This document shows, piece by piece, positions 12,024-22,979 of a stretch of 64,000 nucleotides of DNA. The stretch comes from Rhodosorus marinus. Lineage: Eukaryota > Rhodophyta > Stylonematophyceae > Stylonematales > Stylonemataceae. Each line of letters opens with the position of its first letter. Within the stretch, counting starts at the first letter, position 1. The stretch spans positions 2,046,001-2,110,000 of the forward strand of contig JAMWBK010000004.1 of assembly GCA_029953675.1 (NCBI GenBank). The letters run 5' to 3'. The position numbers and the translations under genes were made by a program. The notes beneath the pieces are model-generated. The model did not search any database, was not told the origin of the DNA, and saw only the letters and a program-made list of their open reading frames with translations.

Positions 12024-13349
12024 TCCGACTACTGCAAAACTAGACCTAACACCATGAACTTCAACTCCAAAAACAAAAACAAAACACACAACCTACCCTC
12101 CCCACTCCCCCCCAAAATACAACCCCCCTAAACCAAAAAACAAAACAAAAACAAACACAAAACCAGCGACTCCAAAGCACAAACAGGTAAAGAGAGAAGA
12201 AAACAAAAACTACAAACTCACTTCTACTGCCTTTCGCCTCCTAGAATACAAATCACAGAATCAGAGCCTTATGTAGAATACCTACTCCTTCCCCCTCCTC
12301 CCCAACTCAACTCTCAACTGAGGAACAAGTTCCTGTTAAAACAAAAGCTGAACACAATTAGCGTCAGCCATCTCCCACCTGTTGACATAAAACTCCAGGT
12401 CTTTGTTTGTTCCTTTCATTCCAACCCCAAATATATCAAACATTCAATTTCGATAGGAGAGTTCTAAAATTTAGATAAACCTTCTAAATTATGTTAATCT
12501 GGACTATGCATATTTGAAGTAGGGCACTTAATTTCATTAAATATTCTTATTTAATATATAATTTGAGATATTATTGATTTGGAAGGGCTTGAGGAGGGGG
12601 TACTCGTTTTTGTTAGGGTGCGCAAATTATGACTAACTGTTTTAAATTTTGGGGATATTGAAGGAAAAAAATCTCAGGTGGTGTCAGCAAAACTTGGGTT
12701 TGGCCGATCGGCAATGATGGATAGGTCTGTAGTTCCCTAAGGGGTAGAGGATTCCTCGTTGATTGTCTTGAGGACCACATAGTGAAGCTTTTGCCATGGT
12801 CTGGATTCGCGAGGCTTAGGAATCTGTCGCGTTTAGTTTTGCTCTGTTTTATTTTGGATGGAAATTTTTGTCGACGTTCGGTAGCGCGTTGAGTGATTTG
12901 AGAGTGGCTGAATCGCTGGCGGGTGCTTGGGTTGATCAGGTATTGCTGAAGTCTGGTGTGATATGCAAGGGTGGGTTTGTCCCTTGGAGGATGAGTTTAG
13001 AGCTGGCTACGGCGCAGGCAACCAGAGAACATACCAACTTCTCCGTGGCGAGAGAAGAGTGAGGTTGTGAATGCTGATATACTGCCTACGCAAATTAGTG
13101 AAGGAACAGTTCACATTGAAACGTAGTTATCATTACAGAAGGCCAAGCACATTCGAGTCAGACATCAGTCTTAAAAAAGGCTTGAGATAGTGGCGTCCCC
13201 CCGTCATTGGCAGTTCGAGGTGAAGACTTCTCCTTCTTCTCCAGATGATCAATCAACTCAGGACAGTGCAGCGCTAGTCGACTGTAAAACAGTCGTTATA
13301 TGAAAACGAGCCAGAGGCAAGGGATCCGCGCTGAGGCTCTTCTGAATAC
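12024..13349. other. Intergenic region with A+C-rich promoter tract
   Basis: Directly upstream of the J-domain gene (minus strand), 12055-12200 is almost free of G and T on the plus strand, so the transcribed gene's coding strand is G+T-rich there. AT-rich sequence follows at 12420-12580. From about 12590 to 13060 the plus strand turns G+T-rich and carries an open frame ending at 13062 (hydrophobic LFYFGWKFLSTFGSAL, then polar) that could be an exon of an unrecognised plus-strand gene. I cannot identify it. Confidence 0.4.
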
Positions 13350-14740
13350 TTAGGTGAGATCCTCTTCGTTGGATTTCAGTCCGTTCTTAATTCTCAGGAG
13401 GATCTTCGTTTTCCACGGATCCAGGGTCGCGATTGAATCAAATTCATAGACTGCGTTAGTGAAAGCCTCAACGTCTCCATTCTCCACCGCTTCTACTATG
13501 CCCTGTAGGAGCCTTGACAACAACAGCGAGAAAGAGTGACATGGTAAGGGGCAATTCCGAAATGCAAGAGGAAGGATCTGATTCTTACTTGTGTTCTCTA
13601 CTTCCACGGAATGATGGATCAATTTCCGAGTAGCGCTGAAGAGCACGACTTGCACCGACATCATCGCCAAGACAAAGGTGGCACATTCCTGCTCTCAGCA
13701 GATGCTCCTTGGCTCCGTAGCGAAGGAGATTGGAATCCAATGCGGCCTGCGCCACCGATTCGTACAGCTCTATAGCTTGTGGATACTTCTCAGCTAGAGC
13801 AGATAGCTCTGCGATCTACGATTAGACATTTGTGAGGAAGCACTTTCTCAATCGCCGTGATGAAGACAGTTGTTTCAGTCGCGGGAAGGTTTTGGCAAAG
13901 CGGACCTTCACTCGACAAGAATTTGCATTAGATTTCGCATCCTCCCCTTCGTAGAAATCTACTGCCAGTGTGTACCGTTCAATGGCCTTATCAGTCTCAT
14001 CAGTCGATTCGTAAATCTCAGCAAGCTCCTACAGAATGTCGCAAGATGGCATGTCTAGATTAGCCAATCATGAAAGGATCTGATTCGCTTCTCTTGAAAA
14101 TTAAGTCTAGTTGAATCACAATCAAGCGCTTGAATATTCGCCGAAGCTGGGAAGGAAGAGATGCCGCTCGTCTTTCCCTCTGATTCGTACCTTGTTGATC
14201 TTCGCGCACTGTGAGAACCGACCAAGGTCTTCGTATATAGCTAAAGCTTTTTCCATGGAACTAATCGCAAGAGGGACGTGTCCGTTCTTGAAAGCTTTTG
14301 CGGCGTCCATGTATTTGGTTGCCGCATCGTAGGTCCCGCTGGGCGTTTGGCTATAGCAGTCAGCGGCCTTAACAAAGGACTCGCCAGCCTTCTTCCATGA
14401 CTTTCCCAGTTTATACGCATTCGCAGCTTTCACGAACAACTGAGCGGCACTTTCATATCTTGTGCTACAGAAGGAAGCCAAGAAAACAAGCAGAAAACAA
14501 AAAGCCAAAAAACACAGTCAGCTGATCATCAGCCCTCTCCCCTAAACACTCACGCTGTGGACAGTTCTTCTATCACTTAAAGAAAACTTACTCATCTCCC
14601 AATCCCACCAAGTTCTTCATCCAAGAGCTCTTAACCTTCAGTGTCTTCTCAGCCTCTGCGAAGTATTTCGCACCCTCGGCATCCCTAACACCGCCACCAC
14701 CTCCCGTCCCACCGGACCCATCCACTGGCTTGTAACTCAT
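13350..14740 (-). CDS. NAPA: Alpha-SNAP, soluble NSF attachment protein
   Basis: Five exons (14740-14592, 14464-14191, 14028-13906, 13815-13589, 13512-13350) join in phase to 311 residues, close to the family's roughly 295. Helical TPR-like repeats are clear: ESAAQLFVKAANAYKLGKSW, AGESFVKAADCYSQ, YDAATKYMDAAKAFKNGHVP, ELAEIYESTDETDKAIERY and AELSALAEKYPQAIELYESV. The diagnostic C-terminus reads NGDVEAFTNAVYEFDSIATL, then DPWKTKILLRIKNGL, ending EEDLT. Alpha-SNAP binds the SNARE bundle and recruits and stimulates the NSF ATPase in membrane fusion; the conserved C-terminal leucine region is the NSF-stimulating part. A serine/glycine-rich stretch follows the start (SYKPVDGSGGTGGGGG). It is cytosolic by homology. 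The fifth-exon acceptor was chosen because it alone keeps the frame and the SREHKLLQGIVEA junction. Confidence 0.95.
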
Positions 14741-14869
14741 TGTCTCGGTTACCCAAAAGCAAAACAACTATCCTTCAGCCTTCTAAACACTAATCACAAC
14801 AAGGCAACCAGAAACGCCATCTTCCTCTTCCTCAAATGCTCTGACTCGCCCTCTCGCGAACTCCTCACG

Positions 14870-15880
14870 ATCCGAATTCACTCTCCTCAAACCCCTGTCC
14901 AAAATTCCTTGTTCAACGCGGTGTGGCGACTTGAGATGTGCAGGAACTGGAAAGATGAATCAGGGGGTTGTACAGCAACCGAGACTGATGCTGTATAGTA
15001 TTTTCAGTCTCTTATGGGTCAGCTGAATAATTCAGTCACTCTCCTCAAACCCTGTCCAAAATTCCTTCTTCAACGCCGTGTGGGGACTTGAAATATGCAG
15101 AAACTGGGAAGGTGAACAAGGGGGTCGTTCAACACCCGAGACTGATGCTGTAGAGTATCGTCAGTCTCTTATGGTCATCTGAATAGCTCATCACTGCAGA
15201 GAGTCCGATTGATAGTAGCTACTGGCCAGACAATACCCCACACCCACACTAGATGCTGTCAGCGATGTGCACTGGGAGGATGAGTCGGGAGTTGTTCAGC
15301 GCCCGAGTCTATTCCGCTAGTATCGTCTCTAATGGTGATCTGAATAACCCATCACTCCAGAGCGTTTGACGGATGATAGCTACTGGCCAGAGACCGCTCC
15401 GCTCACTCTCATTGCTGCCAGCGTACCGGATACGAACTGTGAGGATGAATTGGGTCGTGCAGCATCTGAGAGTAATAGAGTATCACCAGCCTTTGGTTAT
15501 TGCCTCAATAAGTCTCACATCAGAGCGTTTGATCGAATTCACTCTCCGCAACCATGTCCAACATTCCTGCTTCTACAAAACTTCGACGTGAGATAGGAAC
15601 GGCGAGGATGAATCCCTGGTTGCTAAGGACCCAACACCGAAGACGTACGGTATCATCAGGCATTGATGAGCGTCTGAATAAGAATCACTTCAGAACCTGT
15701 TAATGATGATAGCTACTCGCAAGAGAACGCTCAAAGTACTCTGTGAACCGTTCACCAGCATGAGGTGTTGATCTGGGAGGAAGAAGGGTCGCAAAGCGAC
15801 CAACACGAATGCTTTATCTGTCACTGGCCTCAACGATCTTCCCGTTAACTTCTGATTTGATAGTAGCCACTATGCATAGA
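14870..15880. repeat. Degenerate tandem array, about six units of 158-166 bp
   Basis: Marker words recur at regular spacing. CTCTCCTCAAACCC is at 14881 and 15039 (158 bp). TAGCTACTGGCCAGA is at 15216 and 15377 (161 bp), with a variant at 15710 (two units on). AGCGTTTGA is at 15361 and about 15526. Units also share ATGCTGTAGAGTATCGTCAG-like and CTCTTATGGTCATCTGAATA-like segments. The first two copies are most alike; copies decay toward 15880. No unit has a conserved open frame. It lies between the 5' end of alpha-SNAP and the 3' end of the DDX51-type gene. Confidence 0.7.
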
Positions 15881-16095
15881 AACGACTTGCTCTCCAGTCA
15901 AGGCCTACCTCTCTAAGATTTACGAGCCAGTTGAGTGAGTAAAAACTGGGGGGGGATTAACAAGGGAATAGATCCTGATATCCTCTTGTTGTTAGTACTT
16001 CGAGCTTTTCACACATTTATTAGCAGCGGCGTATCGTAGTTTCCGTTCTCTTCCTGTTAGCAATGTTGATTGTTTGGAGTATAGTTGTTGACCTC

Positions 16096-17733
16096 CTACC
16101 CGGTACTGGTACCCGTTCCTTCTCGAAAGTTTTTCGCAATTTGTGCCCGGATTAGTGAGGATAGATCGGTCTTGTTCGACGGGCCGGTGTTCATTTCAGA
16201 CTTGTAGGGAAAGTTTGAGCTAGCATTGACCTCGTTCATGAGCTCAACGGCAAGGCGATCGTGAAGCGGTGAGTCAACCTTGATGAGGCCGAGGTCTTCT
16301 CTTCGGAGTAAAGTCTGTAGGGCAGTCAAGGCAGGCTCCGCTACAGACTTCGAAGCTTCCAGTTCGTTGGTGCTGATTTCCCGGATATCCACAGACTTTG
16401 AACCTCGGCTTGCTTTCCTAGTAGTCTCATTGAAATGGTCTTCCTGCTCCGGGGCCAAAATTGTTATTGTAGAGCCTTCGTTACCCCCGCGAGCAGTCCT
16501 TCCCACCCTGTGCAGGTATGTCTTAACGTGAACTGGGATGTCATAGTTGATGACAGTGTCAACCTGCGCAGCGTCAATTCCCCTGGACATGGCATCAGAG
16601 CAGATGACCACCAGTCTCTTATCCTTCCTGTTAAGCGATTCTACAACTTGCCTTCGTCCGTCGGAGCTCAACCCCGCCGAGAATTCCATCACTGCGAAAG
16701 AACTGCGTGTCGACACAGCTGCGAGCTGCAACAACCTGGCCAGCTTGTGTGAGGACTCCACAGACTTTGTGAAGACAATCGAAGAACTTACAGTACTAAC
16801 CGATGGATCATCCCACGGCCTGAGCAAGTTCAACAAACCAGCCAACTTCCACTGCTTGGAAGGAACAATGATCGCGGATTCACTCAGGGAGGCCGGCATG
16901 GAAAACTTGACCTTTTTTTGTGGCGTTTGGTGTTCCGTGGCGATTATCCTCCGGATGCATTGCAAGTGCAGACCTGCAAGCCTTTTCGGGTTTCTCGTCT
17001 GCGTTGCGGAAGCGAGGATCCTTCTCACTGGACAGCGAGGTGCACAAACGCCTTCCTTTGATCCTATGATCTCTCCACCTTGCTCACGAAAAATCTGCCC
17101 CGGCGTGGATTGACATCTCGTCACTTCATTGAAAAGCACATCTACCCAGTTGTTGTAGTGCTGCTGCAGCAGCCTGTCCGACTCATCGATAACCAAGAAC
17201 CTCAAGCTAACTAAGGAGAACCCAGGCGAGGACGTTATGTGATGAACTATTCGACCCGGCGTCGCTACCAGAATATCCGGAGAATTTTCTCTCAGCACTT
17301 CTGCTTCTGCGGCCATGGAACCACCCTGCCCTACCGCCAGTAAAGTAGTCAGCCCAAACGGCTTGCCCAAAGTATCGAAAACGGATTTCACCTGACTCGC
17401 GAGGTCTCGCGTAGGCGTGATAACCAATGCACGAATGCGTTTAAAGGAACAGGTCCTAAGACACTCAACCACTGGTACCGCGTATGCCAACGTCTTTCCG
17501 CTTCCTGTCGGAGACGAGATAATAACATCGCCTTGGAATACCGACCTCTCCAGCTTGAGGATTAGTGTAATCACCTCTGCCTGCATCGGGAACCAGGTCT
17601 CCACGCCCATAGATCGAACGACATCAGCAACTTCAGCTCCAAGGCCCACGTCTTCGATCGCGGTTTCACCTTCATCGTCAACGTACAGGTCTTCCAAAAT
17701 CTCTACCTGCACCTTGACTCTCGCCGCAGACAT
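16096..17733 (-). CDS. DDX51: DEAD-box RNA helicase of the DDX51/Dbp6/RH1 type
   Basis: This is a single open frame of 545 codons without introns, unusual here. Motifs in order: Q-motif region TWFPMQAEVI (about 47-55), Walker A SSPTGSGKT (about 73-81), PTRDLASQV (Ia), TPGR (Ib), motif II VIDESDRLL, SAT (III), VFTKSVESSHKLARLL (IV), CSDAMSRGIDA (V) and HRVGRTARGG (VI). Motif II reads DESD rather than DEAD. The DESDRLL...YNNW context and the tolerated substitution resemble the DDX51/Dbp6/RH1 branch, which acts in early 60S ribosomal subunit assembly in the nucleolus. The C-terminal extension is short. The ATG is followed directly by family-like sequence, so the start is well supported. Helicase is certain; the subfamily is a good but unproven assignment. 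Confidence 0.9.
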   Translation of the reverse strand: MSAARVKVQVEILEDLYVDDEGETAIEDVGLGAEVADVVRSMGVETWFPMQAEVITLILKLERSVFQGDVIISSPTGSGKTLAYAVPVVECLRTCSFKRIRALVITPTRDLASQVKSVFDTLGKPFGLTTLLAVGQGGSMAAEAEVLRENSPDILVATPGRIVHHITSSPGFSLVSLRFLVIDESDRLLQQHYNNWVDVLFNEVTRCQSTPGQIFREQGGEIIGSKEGVCAPRCPVRRILASATQTRNPKRLAGLHLQCIRRIIATEHQTPQKKVKFSMPASLSESAIIVPSKQWKLAGLLNLLRPWDDPSVSTVSSSIVFTKSVESSHKLARLLQLAAVSTRSSFAVMEFSAGLSSDGRRQVVESLNRKDKRLVVICSDAMSRGIDAAQVDTVINYDIPVHVKTYLHRVGRTARGGNEGSTITILAPEQEDHFNETTRKASRGSKSVDIREISTNELEASKSVAEPALTALQTLLRREDLGLIKVDSPLHDRLAVELMNEVNASSNFPYKSEMNTGPSNKTDLSSLIRAQIAKNFREGTGTSTG

Positions 17734-19061
17734 CTTGAGCTCCTCTAGACCGTTCCGCTTCCTTCTCTAAACAAAAGCGCCATACACAGTGGTCCCAATA
17801 CTTGTCTCTCAACGTATGTACCTCTGCGTTCTTCTCGATTCCCCATCAAAGCGTTTCCAGTTCAAGCGAGAGGATCACTTTCTACGAGAGTTTCGCGGAT
17901 CGCTGTGACCCTCTCGAACGCCTGAACAATTGCGAAAAGCCTTATTGCCGTGTCCTCAACACAGCTGCTTGGTCGGCACTATTGAAAGTCTCCAAATCTG
18001 CTAGAAGCTCTTCCTCAGTCGCAGTTTCATCAGAAATGAAACTGCAAAATGCTACGCCGGGCGTCTTCAGAGAGAATTAGAAAGCTTTCGCAGCTCAGCG
18101 CACGACGACGTCAGTTGAAAATTTTCGCTTTCGCCCTCCAGCCTTGCCGTGATTGACCGTCCAGAATCACTTCGGCGTCGCCTTAGTCTGATTAGGATAA
18201 TTTTCGGCAATTAGCAAAAGAAACAGACAAAACGTTGTCGACTAGAACAGGGGCTCCTGCTCTCCCTCTTCGTCACTGGGATGTTGGTCCGATCATCGTT
18301 ACCGTCTTCGTTTGAGAGACTAGTTTGGACTGTTGAAATACATATTCAGCTCTCTTCTTCTTCACTAGTGCTTTCTGGTTCTATCAAATTTATCGTCGTC
18401 ACTACGCCACCATCGTCGTCCATTGACGTGGTTTTGACAAAGTAGCTAATCCTTCGTCGAATTTTCCTTAGTTGAAATTGAGCGACGGGGTCCAGTAGTG
18501 TAGAGTTTGGGAAACAGGGATTCTCCAGTCTTCCTGGTCCGTCTTGCAGTGTAGTGCTCTTCTGTATCAGCAGATAGCTTGTTAACTAGACCGACTCCTC
18601 CGCGGGCAACAACTCCTCCTACTTTGTTGGTAGCGAGCTTGTTTGGAGGGAATGTTGGAGGATTTCTGTTTCTATCAATTTCGTCGTCGTCGGTCAGTAA
18701 AGCGATTTTGGCGAAGTCGTGAATCTTCTTTGTGGTATTTCTAGCTGCACATGACTGACGTCATTCAGGATTTAGCATTGCACACCATATGATCCGGTCA
18801 TCTTCATGGGTTTACTGGTGAGCTTGTCTTCAGCAGCTGATTGTTGTCTCTACTGACCTCCTTCGCGGGCAAGAGAATTTTTCGCCCTGTTGGTGCAACG
18901 GGCTTTTTGGGAGGGAGTGCGGCCGAGAGGGGGTGCATTGAATGTGGATGCATAGCGCGAGAGGTAGGGCGAAGAAGTTTGTTGAGGGAGGTTGTGGTGG
19001 AAGGGTTGAGGAGGCAGACTTTTTTTTTTGTGAGTAAATAGGATTGCTTTTTTAATTAGCA
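17734..19061. repeat. Intergenic region with an old duplication, period about 265-290 bp
   Basis: Two diverged copies are visible. TTTCTGGTTCTATCAA near 18370 resembles TTTCTGTTTCTATCAA near 18663, followed in both by TCGTCGTC-rich sequence. CTCCTCCGCGGGCAACAA near 18595 resembles CTCCTTCGCGGGCAAGAG near 18858. The plus strand is G+T-rich toward 19061, as expected upstream of the plus-strand deoxyhypusine hydroxylase gene. I see no coding exon here. Confidence 0.4.
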
Positions 19062-20087
19062 ATGGGGGTTGATGGGGTGTTGGTGGAAGATGTTGAGGGT
19101 ATGCGCATCGGACTGGATTCAGAAAAAAGCTCAGTTTCCATAAGAATGAGGACGTTGTTTGGACTGAAGGAGGTCGCGAAGGTTGGTGTGAATGTGGAGG
19201 AAGAGGTTGTCAAGAAAGCTGTTGAAGCGTTGGCGTCGGCTATGAGGGATGATCCTTCTTCCCTGGTGAAGCATGAGGCGGCGTATGTACTGGGGCAGAC
19301 AGAGAATCCGCTGGCCGTAAAGTATTTGGAGGGGACTCTCAGTGACATAGGTGAGGATCCTATGGTGAGGCACGAAGCTGCAGAGGCTCTTGGGGCGATT
19401 GCTTCACCCGATTGCGTGGAAATTTTAGAGCGGTATGGTTCCGACGAGGAGCAGGTCGTCAGGGAGACCGTGGAAATCGCACTTATGAGAATTGCCCAGA
19501 AGAGCGGTGAAAAGGAGTTGACAACAACCGAGCACCCAATCTACAAGTCAGTCGACCCAGCCCCGGCTCTGAACGAAAGCGACGGGTGAGACTTTCCCCC
19601 CGTTCTAGGTTGGCTTCCTTTTATTAGGTTCTCACTTTGTCCCTTTCCTTTCCATGATAGAGTTGAAAAGTACAGGGAAATGCTCCTGAACAGAAAACTG
19701 CCATTGTACGACCGATACCGAGGAATGTTCTCGCTTCGAAATCTGAGCTCCACTGATCCACGAGCGGTGCAGGCTCTATGCGAAGGATTTGTGGACAATT
19801 CTGCGCTTTTCAAGCACGAGCTGGCTTACGTTTTGGGTCAAGTACAGTCACCAGATAGCGTCAAAGCACTTTCGAAGGTGCTATTTGACCAGAACGAACA
19901 TGAAATGGTACGCCATGAAGCCGCCGAGGCCCTCGGATCAATAGGAACTAGGGAAACCAACGAAATCCTGGCTGGCTTCCTCAAAGACAAGGCGGACGTT
20001 GTACGAGAAAGCTGTGAAGTAGCTCTCGACATCACCGAGTACAATCAATCGGATCAACTTAACTATGCCGATACGATATCAAGATAG
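19062..20087 (+). CDS. DOHH: Deoxyhypusine hydroxylase (HEAT-repeat di-iron enzyme)
   Basis: Two exons (19062-19585, 19661-20087) give 316 residues. The protein is two symmetric halves of HEAT-like repeats. All four His-Glu iron-ligand pairs are present: LVKHEAAYVLGQ and MVRHEAAEALGAI in the first half, LFKHELAYVLGQ and MVRHEAAEALGSIG in the second. The enzyme hydroxylates deoxyhypusine to hypusine on translation factor eIF5A, completing the modification begun by deoxyhypusine synthase, in the cytosol. The intron (75 nt) falls in the linker between halves, just before the YDRYRGMFSLRNL segment. The first-half sequence MRTLFGLKEVAKVG is the matching element. The start ATG follows a G+T-rich leader. 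Complete and confidently identified. Confidence 0.95.
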
Positions 20088-20220
20088 GTCTCTATTTGTA
20101 CACAAGAATACTCGTTATCACTTATAGGTTTCGTAATTCGCTAATTATATGTAAGTACACGCGATTCCCTCCCCTTGACCAACACCGCTCCCAAGCACAA
20201 CGACTCCGGTCGTCCCGCGT

Positions 20221-22081
20221 CTAGTAATAATCATCGAAAGATCGAGCCGCTCGTCCTGCACTCTCGGAATCCACCACCTCCGAAGCATCCACTGGTCGAA
20301 GTAGATCCAAATCGCTAAGCCTCCTCTCTTGATAGTACTGCTTTCCATCAAGTAGTTTCAATTCCCGCTGGAAATGAGCGACAACACCTTCAAGCGCGGA
20401 TCTCTCCCCATCTACAATCACACGTGCAAGACCCGCCCTCTTCGATCCTGCTTTAGCCTCCGTGTTCTCCCCAAAACTTTCCAACTGCTCCTCACAAGCA
20501 GCAATTACCGATTCACACATCTATCCACACACAGACAAAACGCATCATCAGATACTTGCATCCAACCCCAAAAGAGCTTGACCGGTCTATAACCAGTCCA
20601 ATCTTATTTGTGCGTAGCACTGCAGATGAAGCCAAGTTTCGCCATCCACTCGAAAAGCACTGACACTCGGGACTGACGGATCAGCGAGCGCAGTGCTGTT
20701 CTAGGGGTCTTGAGCAAGCTTCTTCATTCAAGCGAGAGTTTTGGGGATCTACAGCCATTTCCTTCGTCCCTGTGGCATTTTTTTCATACCGTTTGTTCGT
20801 TTTCCTTGCTGACAGGAAGTGCCATAAAGTCCCAAACGTCTGATCTGAACACGGCCTCGAGGAGAAACGCGTCAGGACCACCAAGGCAAACCAGCCTGAG
20901 GTATTGAGCGACGTATTCAAGTTGCTCAATATCTTCTTCTCGATATTCTTTGCATCCAGCGGTGACCCGAAAGTTGAGCGAGATCGACATGTTCATCTCC
21001 TGAAGAATATCAACTTTGTCGTCGTAGTAAGGATCTAATGGTGACACTCCAAACTCCAGGTCAACAGTGTCCAACGTGGGACCTGTTCAGTCCAAGTTGA
21101 AAAGGAAAGAGTTGGTGAGTTGACCCACAGAGCGCCAAGGCTGGCGTAGACAACTTACTATTCTCGTATACTATCCCATAGTCAATCAGAAACTGGGAAT
21201 TGCTTTCTGCATTTCTCGTAACCACGACCTGATCTCCACTGAAGATATCCGAATCTGCAACCAGCGCTACGTTCTTGTCCTGACCGAATAAGCCTCCTTT
21301 GGTTGCCCTGACCACGCTGTTGCCGGAGCGTGAGGTCGGAAACGAATCCGCGCCTGGAAGCAGCACTATTGGGAGTGAGGATGGAAGCTCAAACGCCCGG
21401 GAGAAGAGAATACCTGCAAGCAATGAGTGCGCCAGAGATTGATTAGCTCGATCCGACTTTGCGTTAGTTCTGCGGTGAACTGCTCTCGTTGTGCGCGATA
21501 CCTTGAGCCCAAGTGTAACGATCCAATGTGATATCTTTTTTCATCTCTGCTGGAAGCGCCTCCAAGACGCTAGAAAACTCTTCAGAGATCCTCACTTTGA
21601 TACTGTTCACTTTTTCCAGTAACGCCGACCCGCGAAGGTATTCGAGCTCCGCGTCTGTCCAGAACATTGGCAGGTCAAGCGTCTCGGGTAGGGAATCCAC
21701 ATATTCCTTAAACTGACTGTCCAAAATTCCATACTTCACACAAATCAAATACAGCGCAAGCGCCGTCACATCGTCAAGATCCTGTACATTCAGCACCGAC
21801 GCCAGTTCCTTCTCAACAACTCCCGGTGCAAACGCCGAGCTCTCGGGAAACGACAACAGCTCTGTACCGGACCTTACACCTTGCGTGCACTTCCCATCCA
21901 TATCTACTACCCTAGACTTGGCATTCGCACTCACCCAGCCCTCCAAACTAAACCTAACCACCCTCACCCTCCTACTCGATGCACATCGTCCACCTCCCCC
22001 GCCGCGATTTCTACATCGAAATCCAATCCCATCACCTAATACGCCAACAAATCCCATCATTACACTCTTCTTAACATCCAA
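20221..22081 (-). CDS. Rubisco-LSMT-like SET-domain protein, probably plastid-targeted
   Basis: Four exons (22081-21502, 21413-21159, 21082-20790, 20520-20221) join in phase to 475 residues. The basic, glycine- and arginine-rich N-terminus (about 1-45) looks like a transit peptide. LALYLICVKYGILDSQFKEY, DLPMFWTDAELEYLRGSAL and WAQGILFSRAFELP match the helical insert and post-SET-I parts of the Rubisco large-subunit methyltransferase / SETD3 / pTAC14 group. NSQFLIDYGIVYENS matches the conserved SNAELLLDYGF-like element, and the last two exons match the substrate-binding helical domain. However, the segment where the AdoMet-contacting NHS motif should lie reads PGADSFPTSRSGNS (213 onward), and the C-terminal part is short. 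It may therefore bind substrate without catalysis. Substrate unknown; the exact subgroup is uncertain. Confidence 0.75.
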
Positions 22082-22979
22082 ATTTCAAAACATAGAATTA
22101 AACAACAAATACAAATAGCCCAACTCCTCCCCATCCATTCCCCATTCAGCTCCTTCCCCATCGCGGTCTCTTCTTCTCCACCGCAATCCCAATTCCTTTC
22201 CTTATCAAATCTCGAAACCTCCGCCCCCAAAATAATTGACAAAAAATCCTCAATTAAAAAATTAAAAATAAACACACCAAAATATCGCCTCGAAATCCTG
22301 GCGCAATCCTTGTTCTGAACGATGTTTTAAATATTCGAAATGTTTAGACGACATTTTTTGTTTGTTTGTTTTCAATTCTTCATTGAGATTTTTTTTTTGG
22401 CTGAATCGCGGCCTCTTTCTCAATTGGGAGAACAATAAATTTGTTATTTTTACCCACCCCCTTCTTAGCTGACCATATTATTCGCGTGTGGATTTTTACT
22501 TTTGTTTGATGGGGCCTCGGGAAAATTTTATGGTTGATTGTTTTGAATAAAAGAATAATTAGATACAGTGTGTAATTGTTGTATTGTTGACTGAGGGGTT
22601 ATGTTTTTGGGCCATCATTGCATTGGTTTTTTTAGTGGTGAGTTGTTGAAGGGGTGGAAAACGGACCGTGGCACCGGTAGGGGACACTCAGCAGATGGAA
22701 GTTGCAGACAAGGGTTTGTGGGAGAGTAAGCCCACAGTTCGGACTGGAGAGCGCTCTGGCTGGTTTTGATGGTGAACCATCAGAGGAGGGTATGCTTTGA
22801 GGTGGTTGCCCTTTGACATGGCCTGTTCCGATATCTCCTGTTCTCAGATTTCATGTTCGGTTAGTGGATTTGGCTTCTTTTCATACTGGTTAGAGGTGTT
22901 GAGTATCATGTTTTGCTGATTCTTTGTTGCTTCAGTGAGTGCTTCTACAAGATGTTTTCCAGGGAGGACCGCAATGCAA
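22082..22979. other. Intergenic region, AT-rich then G+T-rich
   Basis: Nothing here is recognisable. 22085-22260 is A+C-rich on the plus strand, fitting a leader of the minus-strand SET gene. 22270-22600 is AT-rich. 22600-22900 is G+T-rich on the plus strand and includes an ATG at about 22695 (MEVADKGLWE, then a GTAAGC donor-like site) that could be a first exon of a short plus-strand transcript, but I could not extend it. Confidence 0.4.

Noticed and set aside
12055-12200. A+C-rich tract as a telomere-like or replication-origin repeat
   Set aside because: There is no regular telomeric unit. The tract fits the general strand asymmetry upstream of gene starts in this window.
14870-15880. CRISPR-like array
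   Set aside because: Repeats are long (about 160 bp), degenerate and contiguous, with no short identical repeats separated by unique spacers, and the genome is eukaryotic.
16547-17113. 188-codon plus-strand open frame
   Set aside because: It lies entirely opposite the helicase core motifs of the DDX51-type gene; no domain is seen on the plus strand.
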